A stretch of 64,000 nt of DNA from Thuidium tamariscinum (lineage: Eukaryota; Streptophyta; Bryopsida; Hypnales; Thuidiaceae). How positions within the stretch are numbered: the first letter of the stretch is position 1; each line of letters begins with the position of its first letter. Positions 37,201 to 48,563 of this stretch are shown here, piece by piece. The notes under the pieces are model-generated. The model did not search any database, was not told the DNA's origin, and was given only the letters and a program-made list of their open reading frames with translations. The translations under genes and the position numbers were made by a program. Location: positions 7,075,001 to 7,139,000 of the forward strand of contig OX344754.2 in NCBI GenBank assembly GCA_947034885.2. The letters are read 5' to 3'.

Positions 37201-37837
37201 AGGTAGGTACACCCAAAAGCACCACTTATTCATACTGTGCCTAGTTCCTGTTATTAACTAGTTCAGATTTTTATGCAGTCTTGTTGGCAAGTGAAAGCAT
37301 GTTCCAACGCACCAAAGAACGCAGGATTTGGATACTGTATGCAGAAGTTGTTAATCCCTAAACGACGGGCGGGTCACCGTGGGAGGCAGCGGCCCGGTGA
37401 ATAGTATTGATTTCTGTGCAGACCGCTCAAGCTAGTTCAATCGCAGATGTGAAATGGAACACAAATCAACAAAGGATGTAGGCCAGCAGGCAATTTACAA
37501 GAGGGGCAGTGTAAATCCGACACCCTCTTCTGAGAATTTGGGCTCCTGTAAATATATGAGTTCATTGATTGAGGATTTCCAGTGCATTGCATGATGGCAC
37601 ACAATTGTAACTTTGCTACCAGAAAAAATTCGATGAAAAACTTTGTTTTCTCCATACGGCAGACTGTTTGGAAGTCATTCAAAACCAAAAACTGGCGTGC
37701 GCGTCATTTAAGGGTTAATGGTCAAAGTCTGTTTCTGAAAGCGCCATCTACACCTTGCAAAAATGACTGATTTTGGAAATGTATGTGCACTATAGATGGC
37801 GCTTTTAGGAACAGGGCACTTTTGGGTGTACCTACCT
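37201..37837 (-). mobile_element. TA-flanked MITE (273-bp family) carrying a nested TTAA insertion
   Basis: Tips are AGGTAGGTACACCCAAAAGC and the mirror GTGTACCTACCT, flanked by TA. Total 637 bp; the nested element (360 bp) plus one TTAA copy (4 bp) accounts for 364 bp, leaving 273 bp. That is exactly the length of the sister copies at 46435-46707 and 42348-42620. Confidence 0.8.
37351..37718. mobile_element. 360-bp TTAA element nested in a MITE, with proof of TTAA duplication
   Basis: TTAA at 37351-37354 and 37715-37718 bracket a 360-bp element with ends TCCCTAAACGACG and (reverse complement) CCCTTAAATGACG. In the sister copy at 42348-42620 the same site is empty and has one TTAA (42468-42471, minus strand GTTATTAACGGTC). 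The interior is GC-richer than the host MITE and its 83-codon ORF has no domain. Confidence 0.8.
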
Positions 37838-37840
37838 TAA

Positions 37841-37990
37841 GGCCCTGTTTACACCAAGAAACTTTGGGTTGGGGCCTAAAAGAATGGAGTATTTTGATTG
37901 GAAGATAGCTATGGTACCAATCCAAAGTTCTAATCAGAAGATTCCATTCCTCTGGGCCCCAACCCAAAGTTTTTTGGTGTACACAGGCCC
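37841..37990. mobile_element. 150-bp Tourist/Harbinger-like palindromic MITE
   Basis: Ends GGCCCTGTTTACACC and, reverse complemented, GGGCCTGTGTACACC; the arms continue through CAACCCAAAG. TAA flanks both sides (37838-37840, 37991-37993). GGCC-TGT tips and TAA duplications are typical of PIF/Harbinger MITEs. It abuts the end of the preceding MITE. Confidence 0.75.
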
Positions 37991-38008
37991 TAAGGTAAGA
38001 GGTCCTAT

Positions 38009-38427
38009 GAGGTAGAACCACCCATAACCAATCATTTAAGGTGTTTTAGACATGATTTGGTGTAGTGCAAGGCAAAGAAAATATTTTTAGGGGTGTGATG
38101 ATAGAAATAATGCAAATTGCAAAAACTTTGATAATTTTATTGTATGAATTGAAATTACTATGAATTTTGAAAGGCAAAAGTGGGGCTTGACCTATGGCCA
38201 ACATATAGAGCCATCTAATTCTGATCATTGAAGAATTACTTTCCCACTCATTGCTTCATACTTTCTTGCTCACTTACATGTCATTAAGTTATTGGTCCAA
38301 ACCTTGAAAAAGTACAAAACACACACTCCAAGGAAGAAATCAAAATCCATTTTAATCTTGGTCAAAAATATGGAACCCTATTGATTGGTTATTGGGTGGT
38401 GATAAAAAAAAATAGGTGGTTCTACCT
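38009..38427. mobile_element. MITE with AGGTAGAACCACC ends
   Basis: AGGTAGAACCACCCATAACC near 38010 pairs with the right end (reverse complement AGGTAGAACCACCTA), TA follows at 38428-38429. Tips resemble the other AGGTAG-type TA elements nearby. The left border is approximate. Confidence 0.5.
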
Positions 38428-38429
38428 TA

Positions 38430-38739
38430 ATGGACCATCTAAGAGCTGAAAGTGAATTTTAGGGAGGTAAAACTTCTAGAAATATTTTTCAATAAACTTC
38501 CCTTGAAAGATAAGTAGAATTGACATCTAATCCAAGTTGTTTCATATTTTTTTGAACTTTGTAAAATTAGTTATAAAATTTTGAAGTTGAAGTGGCATAG
38601 GGCTCTAAAATGGGGCAACTCCGAAAATGTACACAATTTGTACATTGTTGAAGGCTATGAAAAAGCAACATGTACAAATTGTGTACATATAAGGAGGTGC
38701 TCTATTTTAATGCCCGCTCCATTTATGAACCTTCTACCT
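38430..38739 (-). mobile_element. MITE family with copies at 40150 and 41456 (copy 1)
   Basis: Homologous, inverted, to 41456-41771: shared GGGCTCTAAAATGGGG/TGGTTTTGGAGCCC region and ATGTACA-palindromes near the middle. It ends AACCTTCTACCT with TA after it. About 310 bp. Confidence 0.5.
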
Positions 38740-38821
38740 TAATTTTAGGCTCCTTCCTTTTCTACCACTTCATTCCAATCAAGGGAGAGAAGCCAGTTAC
38801 TAGCCTCATTAGCAATAACTA

Positions 38822-39249
38822 AGGTGGACCAACCTATTACCACTGGGATTTTCAATTTGACTATTTTGGAGCCAATTTCAAGGAAGGTACTTACTTTTTA
38901 GTGGTGCATGCTTGTTTCATGAATCAAACCCAAGTGATATTATAAATTTCTGATTGAATTTGTAGTTTTTGTAAATTTTTGAAATGTTCAATCTAAAATT
39001 ACAAAAGCACCCCTAAACTTTGGTCTTGAATGCCCTAACAACAACTCATAACCACCTTCTTATATACCTATTAGCATCTAAGTATTCACCAATCACATTA
39101 GCCTTATTGACATTAATACACTAATTTTGTTAGATTTTAAAATAGATTTGGCATATTTCTTGATAGATTTGGATATTTGAATGGATGGATATGGAGCCAA
39201 ATATAGGATGATGGAAATGGATTGGAGATGGAATTAGGTTGGTTCACCT
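38822..39249. mobile_element. 428-bp TA-flanked MITE, sister of 33429-34007
   Basis: Tips AGGTGGACCAACCTATTACC and (reverse complement) AGGTGAACCAACCTAATTCC, TA both sides. The inner sequence matches the MITE at 33429-34007 in inverted order and lacks its Tourist-like insert. Confidence 0.65.
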
Positions 39250-41455
39250 TATGACTTTGGTTTTTCAAACAAACGTACTTATTCCACAAATCAAACAAAT
39301 TAGAATCATATTTTTTTAATGAAAAATTATTATTTAATTTCTTTGAATTTCTAAAGTGGTATGCCTTGAAATAACAAAAATACTAATAGAGTAGCACTAT
39401 GAACATCCTAAAAACAATTAATAACTTCTCTCTTGTGGATCCAATGGTACTTGAGTATTTACCATTAGATGATTGGTATGTTACCCTTTGTTAACATTCC
39501 TCCACTAATTTGTCAAAACATGAACAAATTTGGATGAAACTTGGGCCAAAATTAGGATGATAGAATTAGGTGATTGCAAGGAATGGGTTGGCTTACCTTA
39601 CAACTACATTGATTTGTCCTATTATATAAGATATATGCACCTACAAATTGGTAGTAACTCCACCTCACAAATTTCATTTTAACAACTATAAAATATGAGT
39701 TTTTGAAAAATTGGATCAAATTGGCAAGGAAAAAGGATTCCACACATTGCTTAACTTTAGCTTGCATTATTTGGACATTGTTTGCATAAATTATATTGTT
39801 TGTAGATTGAAAAGTACAATTTTAAAGTATTGGTTGTAGATGTACAAAGAATGGACACTAGGCTATCCCTAGGATTTCATCTTATTGTGTCATCAATTTT
39901 TAGGTTATACTAATGTTTTGGGATCCAATTGTAGGTGTTGCATTTTGGACATTGCCAATGATGATGGGTACACATACTGTAACTTAACCTTGGAATGCCA
40001 AGTAGGTCATTGTAGAAGTCATCCTTTTGGATACCTTGAAAAATTGTTTGCTCAAACTAAAAGCATTAATTGGAGGTCAAAATATTATTCAAGACTTCAC
40101 TATTTCACACCAAATTTTAAAAGTGAATATATACATTTTTGTTTAACTTAGAAGGATTTTCTATCATCCTACCATGAAAATCATGAAAATCAATTTTGGA
40201 AAGCTAAACTTCTTAAAATATTATTCAATAAATTTTCCTTGAAAGACAAATGAAATTGGCATTTAACCTTAATCATCTTATATTTCTTTTAGAACTTTAT
40301 AGAATCAGCTATGAGTTTTTAAAGTTAAAATGTAGTGGTCCCTAAAAATGTCCACTTCTTGAAATGTACACCCAATTTGTATATTGTTGGTGCAAATGAA
40401 AAATGTAAATATGTAAAAGTGGACACTTGTAGAGCTTGAGTGCTTTATGGACCTACTACCTAAAGGTATATAACTTTTTTTTTTGACTAGGCTCCATTGC
40501 ATAAGATAAGATGACCTTCTTTTTATGAATGAGGGGAATATAATATTGCATAGAAACTTCATTGGTGTGTAATGAATAACAAATTCACACCTAATGAAGT
40601 TACTGAGACCATTTTAAAATTTTTTGCTTCTCAAAAATAGGTTTGCTTTTACTTTAAGAGCAAGTTGGATTGTAATTTACACTTCTTCAATGTTTACAAA
40701 TTCCAAACTTGATGAAAAATTAGCAAAAAATAGTGCAATTTATTTTCATTATTTCTATTTTTGAATGAAAAAAATGATCTCCCCTATCGTTGCTCAATGA
40801 GACATATGTTAAAACAATTGATATTGTTGAAATGAGGTTATATACTTTAGAGGTAGTAAGCCCTTCACAAGTGATGATATTGCACATATTGTTTCAATTC
40901 AATCAATGACTAAGAGTGTCATCAACAGCAACCTGGTTTTGCAAGTTGTAAGCTCAAGATAGAAGGTAGGGTACTCAAACAATGACAATGACCTATTCAA
41001 ATAGCTACGACTAACATAGAGGTACATTTTGTTTTCTTCAATGTACCAACATTGTAGGAAGGGGTCACATTTAGTGACCACTGCATTTCAACTTAAAAGA
41101 TTCTTAACTAACTCTACAAAGGTCCAAAATATATGAAATGACTTGAATCAAATGTTAATTCCATTTCTCTTTCTAAAAAACTTATTAAATTCTTTTTCAA
41201 GGAATTCAACTTCTGTCCAATGCAATAATCTCGTAAAAAGTTTCTTTAACCCCGGCCCTAAGTGCCAAGTTTGACTTCCTTCCAAAGGACATTTGACCAT
41301 TATAATCCTATAAGCCCTAGAAAAAAAAACTTTCTCAATTTTTCCAAAAGCTACCTTCTCTAATTTAGTAACCCTGTTGCAATCTCAACATCAAAGTTTC
41401 TTGGATCTTATTTGTGTTGGGTGCTCAAGGATTAAGAGTAAACTAAGGTAGGAGG
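39250..41455. other. AT-rich DNA with a partial MITE copy at about 40150-40461
   Basis: 40150-40461 is a decayed copy of the family at 38430-38739 and 41456-41771 (ATGTACACCCAATTTGTA region). A possible right tip of another AGGTRAGCCAACC element lies at about 39585-39600. The 88-codon ORF at 39885-40151 has no domain. No gene is supported. Confidence 0.45.
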
Positions 41456-41771
41456 CTCAAAAACCGCTTAGGCTCCAAAATCACTCACCTTCTCAAATTT
41501 ACATCGTTGATACATATTGCTTTTTGATCTTTACAATGATGTACAAACAATATACATTTTAGGGGGTGGGTGGTTTTGGAGCCCTATACCATATTGACTT
41601 CAAAAATTCATAACTGATTCTACAAAGCTCCAAAAAATATGAAACCACTTGGGTTCTTTGCCTATTCTAATTGTCTTTCAAGGAAAATTCACTGAAAAAT
41701 ATTTCAAGATGTTGTACCTCCCCAAAATTCAGTACCAGTCCTTAGATGGTTGGTTTATGGACCTCGTACCT
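41456..41771 (+). mobile_element. 316-bp TA-flanked MITE (copy 3 of its family)
   Basis: Starts AGGTAGGAGGCTCAAAAACC and ends TGGACCTCGTACCT, TA on both sides. Inner ATGTACA motifs and TTTGGAGCCC match the copies at 38430 and 40150. Confidence 0.6.
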
Positions 41772-42068
41772 TACCTTACCCTAGTCTCATACTCAAGTCG
41801 CGCCAAAAACCCTTGTGATATCATTACACAATTCAATTAGCAGTACTCAACTTGTGGCAAACTCCTCATAAAATCATTTCACTTTCAAGCAAGTTGTAGC
41901 AAACATCACAACACCATTATTTCAAATGAACGTGATCGATTGATGATTGTAACTGGGCATGTAATGACAAGGGTACCCAAGAAACAGACTTAGAGTTGAC
42001 CTTGTAGTTCGTAGTTTGAAACAATTCAATGATGGTAAAATGAATTAAGATCTGAAGTTGAAGCTATA

Positions 42069-42347
42069 AGGTAGGTACCAGCCCTTTTTTTTACTTTTTG
42101 AGGAAAAGCCAAGATGGTGATCACTTCAATTTTGGTGAAGCATTGTATTTCTACATTCATCCATCTTTTGGACTTAAAAACACTTTTTTCGTCATATTCA
42201 TACACTTTTTCATCCACATTTGGTAACTTCATCCATATTTTAAAGAGAACTGGAAAATTTCAGGCAAAAAAAGATTATTTTTATCTAATAAAAAAAGACA
42301 TTTTTTTGAAATAGTGCAATCTGGCCACACAGTGCCAAAAAAAGGGA
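42069..42347 (+). mobile_element. MITE with copies at 52686 and 56275 (copy 1)
   Basis: Marked by CTTTTTGAGGAAAAGCCA, ATTTCTACATTCATCCATC and GTGCAATCTGG near the right end. The same ordered blocks recur at 52686-52962 and, inverted, at 56275-56562. It begins AGGTAGGTACCAGCCC and abuts the next MITE, so the exact right border is uncertain. Confidence 0.55.
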
Positions 42348-42620
42348 CTGGTAGGTACACCCCAAATGGCACTTGACCTAAAAGTGCCATCTACAATGTG
42401 CATACATTTCCAAAATCAGTTAGGTACCCAGACTATAAATGGCGCTTTCAGAAACAGACTTTGACCGTTAATAACTTTTGCATATAGTATCCAAATTCTC
42501 TATTCTTTGGTGCATTGGAACATGCTTTCACTCACCAACAAGACTTTATAAAAATGTGAACAACATGATAACATCAACTAGGCACAGTAAGAATAAGTAG
42601 CACTTTTGGGTAACCATCCT
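42348..42620 (+). mobile_element. 273-bp MITE family, copy with the empty TTAA site
   Basis: Same family as 37201-37837 and 46435-46707. It holds a single TTAA at 42468-42471, at the exact point where the copy at 37201 carries the 360-bp TTAA element. Confidence 0.7.
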
Positions 42621-42650
42621 TAGTCAGGGAGGCAACTCATTTCTAATCAC

Positions 42651-43484
42651 TTAACCCCAAAATTTCTTTATCTATGTTTTCACCAAATCCAATCCAAAAC
42701 TACCATTTTCTAACACAAGTTCCAAATTTTTGGAAAAAATTATTTTTAGACACATGTAACCATAGGATCTTGTAGTATGTTAGTTTGAGAAGATGGGAAA
42801 AAAAATTCAGAAATTTCTACCATGTCGACTACAAGATATTAGTGTTTATATTGACCAAAATCCTTTTCTTGGCCCTGCAAAAATAGGGTAGTTGTAGTTT
42901 TCAAGCTCACATTTGTATGAAAAATGTTCAAAATGGTAATGCTTCTTTGGATTCATTCTTGAAAGCAAGTTGACTATATGCTTGAAAATTTTCAAATCAT
43001 TTCAAATTGTAGAGCACATAGAAAAAAATAGTAAGTAGAAAGAAACAGAGAATGATTCAAAAAACTAAATTGTTGAGAATTTATTTGTGAAATTGAAAAT
43101 TGCCTATTCCAATTGTTTAAATGTTGTAATAAACAGTCTACATCCAATGTTTTTATTTTTTTCCAGAAATATTGAAAATTGATTTAAATAAAGAAATTCA
43201 AAGTTTATTTTTAAGTAAAAAATCCATAACTGCCAAAATAGAATGATTCAAAGCTTTCCATATATATATATATATATATCTACCCAAATTCCTCAAGTTG
43301 AGAAAGAAACAATGTATCATACAATATGTAGTCAAAAGTTATGAAAATTGTTGGGTCTTGAAGATATTCCTCATCCTGATCTTCTATTAAATTTTGGCCC
43401 CAAAACATGAAAATCTCTAGTCACATGTACCTACTCAAAATTTCTGTGTTGCCAAAAAAGGCACCTTGGTCTATTAGAGATTAA
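42651..43484 (-). mobile_element. TTAA element family A, copy A5 (deleted)
   Basis: Starts TTAACCCCAAAATTTCTTT and ends TCTATTAGAGATTAA; 834 bp, the most diverged copy, with lost sequence around 43230-43300 where an (AT)n run has grown. Opposite to A1. Confidence 0.65.
43259..43279. repeat. (AT)n microsatellite
   Basis: About ten AT dinucleotides within copy A5, at the place where other copies read TATATATAAATCTA. Likely grown from that seed. Confidence 0.7.
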
Positions 43485-44016
43485 TCAATTGAACATACTT
43501 GGAGTAAGAATATGTTGATAATAAAAAGGTTGAAAAAGATATTATATTTTTTAAGAATTTTATCCTCCAAAATAAGTTATTGTAAATTTTTTAGGTGAAG
43601 ATTTTGTTCATCCCATATAAGACATATAAGTCATCTAATTTCTAATCAAGTAATGGCTATAAAACTGAAAGTGATTCATTACTAAGGTAGAAACATCAAT
43701 AACTACTCAAATAAGCTAATTTGGAGCAAATGCTGAAGAATAAGAGCTAGTGGAAATTTTTCTTATGTCAAAAGATGGGGAAAATAGGATAGAGAATTTT
43801 CAGAATTTTTCTCTAGAAATTGAAATTATTGTGAATTTTCAAAGCCAAAAAGTATGTTGACCAATAACCAATGTCTAGAGTCTCTTCATTCTAATTAGTC
43901 TACAACTACTTTCATGCTTACTTTTTTTGGACATGCATCATAACTCTGTTAGTCCCAATTTTGAAAATGACCAAAAAAAAAACAAAAAAACCAACATTCC
44001 AAGCTTGATTTCTACC
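43485..44016. other. AT-rich intergenic DNA, nothing identified
   Basis: No gene or repeat ends recognised. Confidence 0.4.
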
Positions 44017-44938
44017 TTAACCCCTAAAGGACCAACGTGCCTTTTTGGCAACATAACTATTTTGGGCAAGTACGTGTGACTAGATATTTCCATATTTTGG
44101 GACCAAATTTTAATAGAAGGTGTGGGCGAGGAATATCTTTAAAGCCCAACAATTTTCGTGACTTTTGACTGCATGGTTTAAAAGTAATGGCATGATATGT
44201 TGTTTATTTCCCAACTCGGGCAGTTTGGGCAGATAAAAAAAATCACTTTTTTAGAAAATAAAAATTTGAAATTGGTTCAATAGATTTACATATACGTGGA
44301 AAGCTTTGAATCATTCCATTTGGACTAATGAGCCAAAAGTTATGAAGAGTTTTAGTTTGTGGGTAGTTATAGATTCCCTACTCTAAAATAAAATTTGAAG
44401 TCCTTTATTTTACTCAATTTTCAATATTTTTGGAAAAAACATTGGGCATAGGTTGTTTATTACAACATTTGAACCATTGGGATTGGCAAGTTTCAATTTC
44501 ACAAATAAATTTTTAACAATTTAGTATTTTTAATCATTCTCTACTTCTTTTTAATTCCGATTTTTTCTATATATTGTGTAATTCCAAATGATTTGAAATT
44601 TTTTGAGCATCTAGCCAACTTGCCTTGGAGAATGAATCCAAAGAAGCACTACCATTTTGGACTCTTTTTCATGCAAATGTGAGCTTGTAAAGTGCAGCTG
44701 CCCGGATTTTCGTAGTGATAAAAAAAGGATTTTTGTAACTTCAAACACTAATATCTTGTAATCCACACGGTAAAAATTTCTGAAATTTTTTCTTCATCTT
44801 CTCAAACCTGAATACTACAAGATCCTACGGTTATATGTGGCCAAAAACAATATTTTCCAAATGTTTGGTACTTGTGTTAGAAATGGCAGTTTTGGAGGGT
44901 TTTTGGTGAAAACATAGTCAAAGAACTTTAAGGGTTAA
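44017..44938 (+). mobile_element. TTAA element family A, copy A6
   Basis: Starts TTAACCCCTAAAGGACCAA and ends AGAACTTTAAGGGTTAA; 922 bp, same orientation as A1. It serves as the empty-site comparison for the insert at 25891-26044. Confidence 0.75.
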
Positions 44939-44995
44939 AGTTGGAAACAATGTACCCCATAGATTGTTGATTGAATATGCTTAATTGAATTGGTA

Positions 44996-46393
44996 TAGTT
45001 GGGTACCAAACAAAATGTCGTTTTTGACTTCACAGTGAGAAATTTTTTTGTACTGCCAACTTCGAAAGCCTCCCGAGAGCTCAAAAATTGATATTTTACC
45101 ACAAAATTTTTACCACAACATCATCTTCAAGTTAATTATATGTATGCCAAATTTCAAGGCCAAAAAATTCACCAAAAAAAAGTTATTCAAAATCTACCAA
45201 CATGGGTAGTGGTGAGAAACATTTCACTACTTTCAACTTTGACACCTTCCTTAGGATTGAGTTTTTTTGTTTTTTTTTTCCTTGAAATTTTTGTCATGAA
45301 ACAATCTCTATATTTTTAATATGTATAAAAAATTTCAGGGTAAAAATAATTTTTTATAAGAAGATATTTGAAATCTCCCAACAAGTGTAGTTTTGAGAAA
45401 ATTTTCACAATTGCCAACTTTGACACCCTCCCAAGGCCTGAAAAATTTGTTTCTTGCCATGAGTTTTTTTTGGTGAAGTCATCTTTACGTTGATAATATG
45501 TGCTCCAAATTTCAAGTTAAAATAAAGTACCAAAGAAGAGATATACAAAATCTCCAAATATGTGTAGTTGTGAGGAGGAGTTTTTGAGCCCTTAGAGTAG
45601 TGTTATTTTGTGGAGTAAAGTTTGACACAAATGTAAAAACTCAACCTCACAACTACACATGTTGAGAGATTTTGAATATCTTTTTTTGGGAAAGTGTTTT
45701 GAATTTGAAATTTAGAACATATATTATCAACATAAATTTGGTCTTATTGTAAAAACTTCATGTTAAATAGACAAATTTTCAGCCCTTGGGAGGGTGTCAA
45801 AGTCGGAAATAGTGAAAAAAATTTCATAACTACTAATGTTGGGAGATTTTGTATATCTTATTTTTAGTAATTTATTTGAACTTGAAATTTGGAGTACATA
45901 TTATCAACATAAAGATGACTTTACAAAAAAAAACTCATGGTAAGAAACAAATTTTTCAGGCCTTGGGAGGGTGTCAAAGTTGGCAATTGTGAAAATTTTC
46001 TCAAAACTACACTTGTTGGGAGATTTCAAATATCTTCTTATAAAAAATTATTTTTATCCTAAAATTTTTTATACATATTAAAAACATAGAGATTGTGTCA
46101 TGACAAAAATTTCATGGAAAAAAAAAACTCAATCCTAAGGAAGGTGTCAAAGTTGAAAGTAGTGAAATGTTTCTCACCACTACCCATGTTGGTAGATTTT
46201 GAATAACTTTTTTTTGGTGAATTTTTTGGCCTTGAAATTTGGGATACATATAATTAACTTAAAGATGATGCTGTGGTAAAAATTTTGTGGTAAAATATCA
46301 ATTTTTGAGCTCTCGGGAGGCTTTCAAAGTTGGCAGTACAAAAAAATTTCTCACTGTGAAATCAAAAACGACATTTTGATTGGTACCCCACTG
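44996..46393. mobile_element. 1.4-kb foldback element with TA flanks
   Basis: Nearly the whole element is one inverted repeat. Left tip TAGTTGGGTACCAAACAAAA; right tip reverse complement CAGTGGGGTACCAATCAAAA. Arms of about 590-600 bp flank a short loop at about 45590-45645. Each arm is made of about four diverged ~155-bp units marked by TTGGGAGATTTTG and GGGAGGGTGTCAAAG. TA flanks both ends (44994-44995, 46394-46395). The CAGT-GGG tips with TA suggest a Tc1/mariner-type foldback element. Confidence 0.75.
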
Positions 46394-46434
46394 TACTTCT
46401 ATCTTATTAATATGATAGGGAAACTGTAGTACTA

Positions 46435-46707
46435 AGGTAGGTACACCCAAAAGCGCCCTGTTTCTTAAACCGCCATCTACAGTGCACATACATTTTCAAA
46501 ATCAGTCATGTTCGCAGGCTGTAGATGGCGGTTTCAGAAACACACTTTGACTGTGAATAACTTTTGCATACGGTGTCCAAATCCTGCGTTCTTTGGTGCG
46601 TTGGAACACGCTTTCACTTGGCCACAAGACTGTATAAAAATCTGAACTAGCTAATAACAGGAACTAGGCACAGTATGAAAAACTGGCGCTTTTGGGTGTA
46701 CCCACCT
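46435..46707 (+). mobile_element. 273-bp TA-flanked MITE, intact copy
   Basis: Tips AGGTAGGTACACCCAAAAGC and (reverse complement) AGGTGGGTACACCCAAAAGC; TA both sides. An internal palindrome CGCCATCTACAG...CTGTAGATGGCG lies near the left end. It is the best preserved of the three copies. Confidence 0.8.
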
Positions 46708-48426
46708 TAATGAAGAGTGCATTACAAAATTTCTGGATCTTTAGAAGACCATGACTTCCCAAATTTTAGAAACTATGAGAAACTTTGCCACATAAGTAGT
46801 ATAACATGGGCAAGGGATTGCCATGTCAAATAATTGTTTTTGATTAATTTTTAAATATTGTTTTAAAAAAAAAATTGAATTTTAAAAATAATTTAAAAAT
46901 AAAAATTTAACTATTTAATTTTTTTTAGTTTGAGCAATAGTGAGTGGTTCACAATGTAGAAAGTAGGCTTGAAACAATATCTCAATGCACTAAATCTCCA
47001 CTAACACTTCATTGCCATATACCACCTTGTGAAGGGTGAATATTGTTTCCAATAAAAAAAGCATCTTAACTATTAACTAATAAAAAATAGACCAATAGAT
47101 CCTAGCATAATGGGGGGGATCATGAATGAATTGCCTTCTATATAGTTATTTATAAAGTGAACCCCAATTCATGAGACACGTGCTAGAAGAAGTTTTTGCT
47201 ATGAATTTGGACTAAGTTAATTCAATACAAAAAAATATGATACCATACTCTTTAAGACCAACTAAGTTTGGATGCTCAAGGAATTATGTCTTGTATTTTT
47301 TTCCTCAAACTCTAACTCTTGGTCCCTCATTGCACACACTTTACAATTTACTTTGATGCATGTGGTTAACAATGCTCAAATATTTTTAATACTCTAGACT
47401 TGTAATTTTTCAAAATAATGTGCTAAATTTTTAAACAAATTTTGATTTTTAATTGATTTTCTAATGGATTAGATACCTTCCACTACTACTTTTGTAGCCA
47501 AATGCATGGATGGTAATCAAATTGTATAGAAGTTATTCCTTTCCCTTTTGGTTGGTGTAAGGTAAAAACATCCAGATTAGGAGGGATTTGAAAGCTCCCG
47601 AAGGCTGTTTCAAGGTCTGTTCCCGAAACTATTTAGGAAACTACTAGCTACTGTCAACCAACAATTATCTAAAAACGTAAATAAATAAATTTTAGATCCT
47701 GAAATATAAAATTTTTTTTTTAAGAATTTTTTTTTTAATGACTTGGTATGGTCTCAACACGCTGGAATCTTGTGTTATTAGGTTCTTGCAACAGTTCCTG
47801 CACTATAAGAAACAAGTGTTTTTTGGTACGTTAGAAAAAATAGGAAAATACGTCACTATTGATAGGATTTTGATCATTGTTGATGGCACCTAAAATTTGT
47901 TATAAAAGACAAGCAAAAAACGTGCCAAAATTTGAAATGACGCTTTTGAATTTGGCTTCTTTTATTTTTGACATAAAATAAAACAAGGTCTTGTAAGCTT
48001 TGCAAAAGGCTACATGTAGAAGGGTCTTAAGTGCCACACAAGCTCTTTTGGGGATGGGCAGTGCCACATGGGACAATTTTTCATCCAACACCATTTTGAC
48101 CAAGGTTGTGACGTGGATTTGGAAAAAAAGTGACGTGGACCCCAAATTAAGTTGACGTTTGTGGGTAGGCCAAATTGTCTAGATTTGCCTCCTGAAATGT
48201 ACACTGTCAACACATTGAAGAAAACAAAATATATGGGCGTTAGTGGTGGCTTTTAGACCATTAATAGTGGTCACATTTAAAACACATTACCTTTTGGAAT
48301 ACAATATGAAAAATGTGTATGATAAGACGGTGTTTGTCTAATTAAAAAAATATTAATAAAACTTGGAAATTTAAAGTTCATCACTTGAAAATCATCTTTT
48401 TTGGTACAATATGAATTCTTTGTTTA
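46708..48426. other. AT-rich intergenic DNA; possible lone CACTA-type tip
   Basis: At 47797 a CACTATAAGAAACAAGTG tip resembles CACTA ends, but no matching right end was found. 47570-47800 shares weak similarity with the MITE at 51966-52242. No gene supported. Confidence 0.35.
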
Positions 48427-48563
48427 AGGTAGTTTGCTCTAAAAGCGATTGGGTTCTAAATGCGACCTCTATTTAGGAACCAGTGACATGTTATTTGAAA
48501 TGTGTACTTTTGTCTATGATGAGTTAGTTAGGCTTGATGGGTTGCTTTTAGAGCAAACTGACT
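48427..48563. mobile_element. 137-bp TA-flanked MITE
   Basis: The left end AGGTAGTTTGCTCTAAAAGC pairs with GCTTTTAGAGCAAACTGACT, TA on both sides. Its right TA lies within the TTAA that starts the next element, so that TTAA element inserted right at its border. Confidence 0.6.

Noticed and set aside
41248-41436. Possible small TTAA element (TTTAACCCCGG ... AAGGATTAA)
   Set aside because: The tips match poorly after the first bases, and no second copy supports the borders.
47797-47830. CACTA-type tip CACTATAAGAAACAAGTG
   Set aside because: No matching inverted end or target duplication was found downstream.
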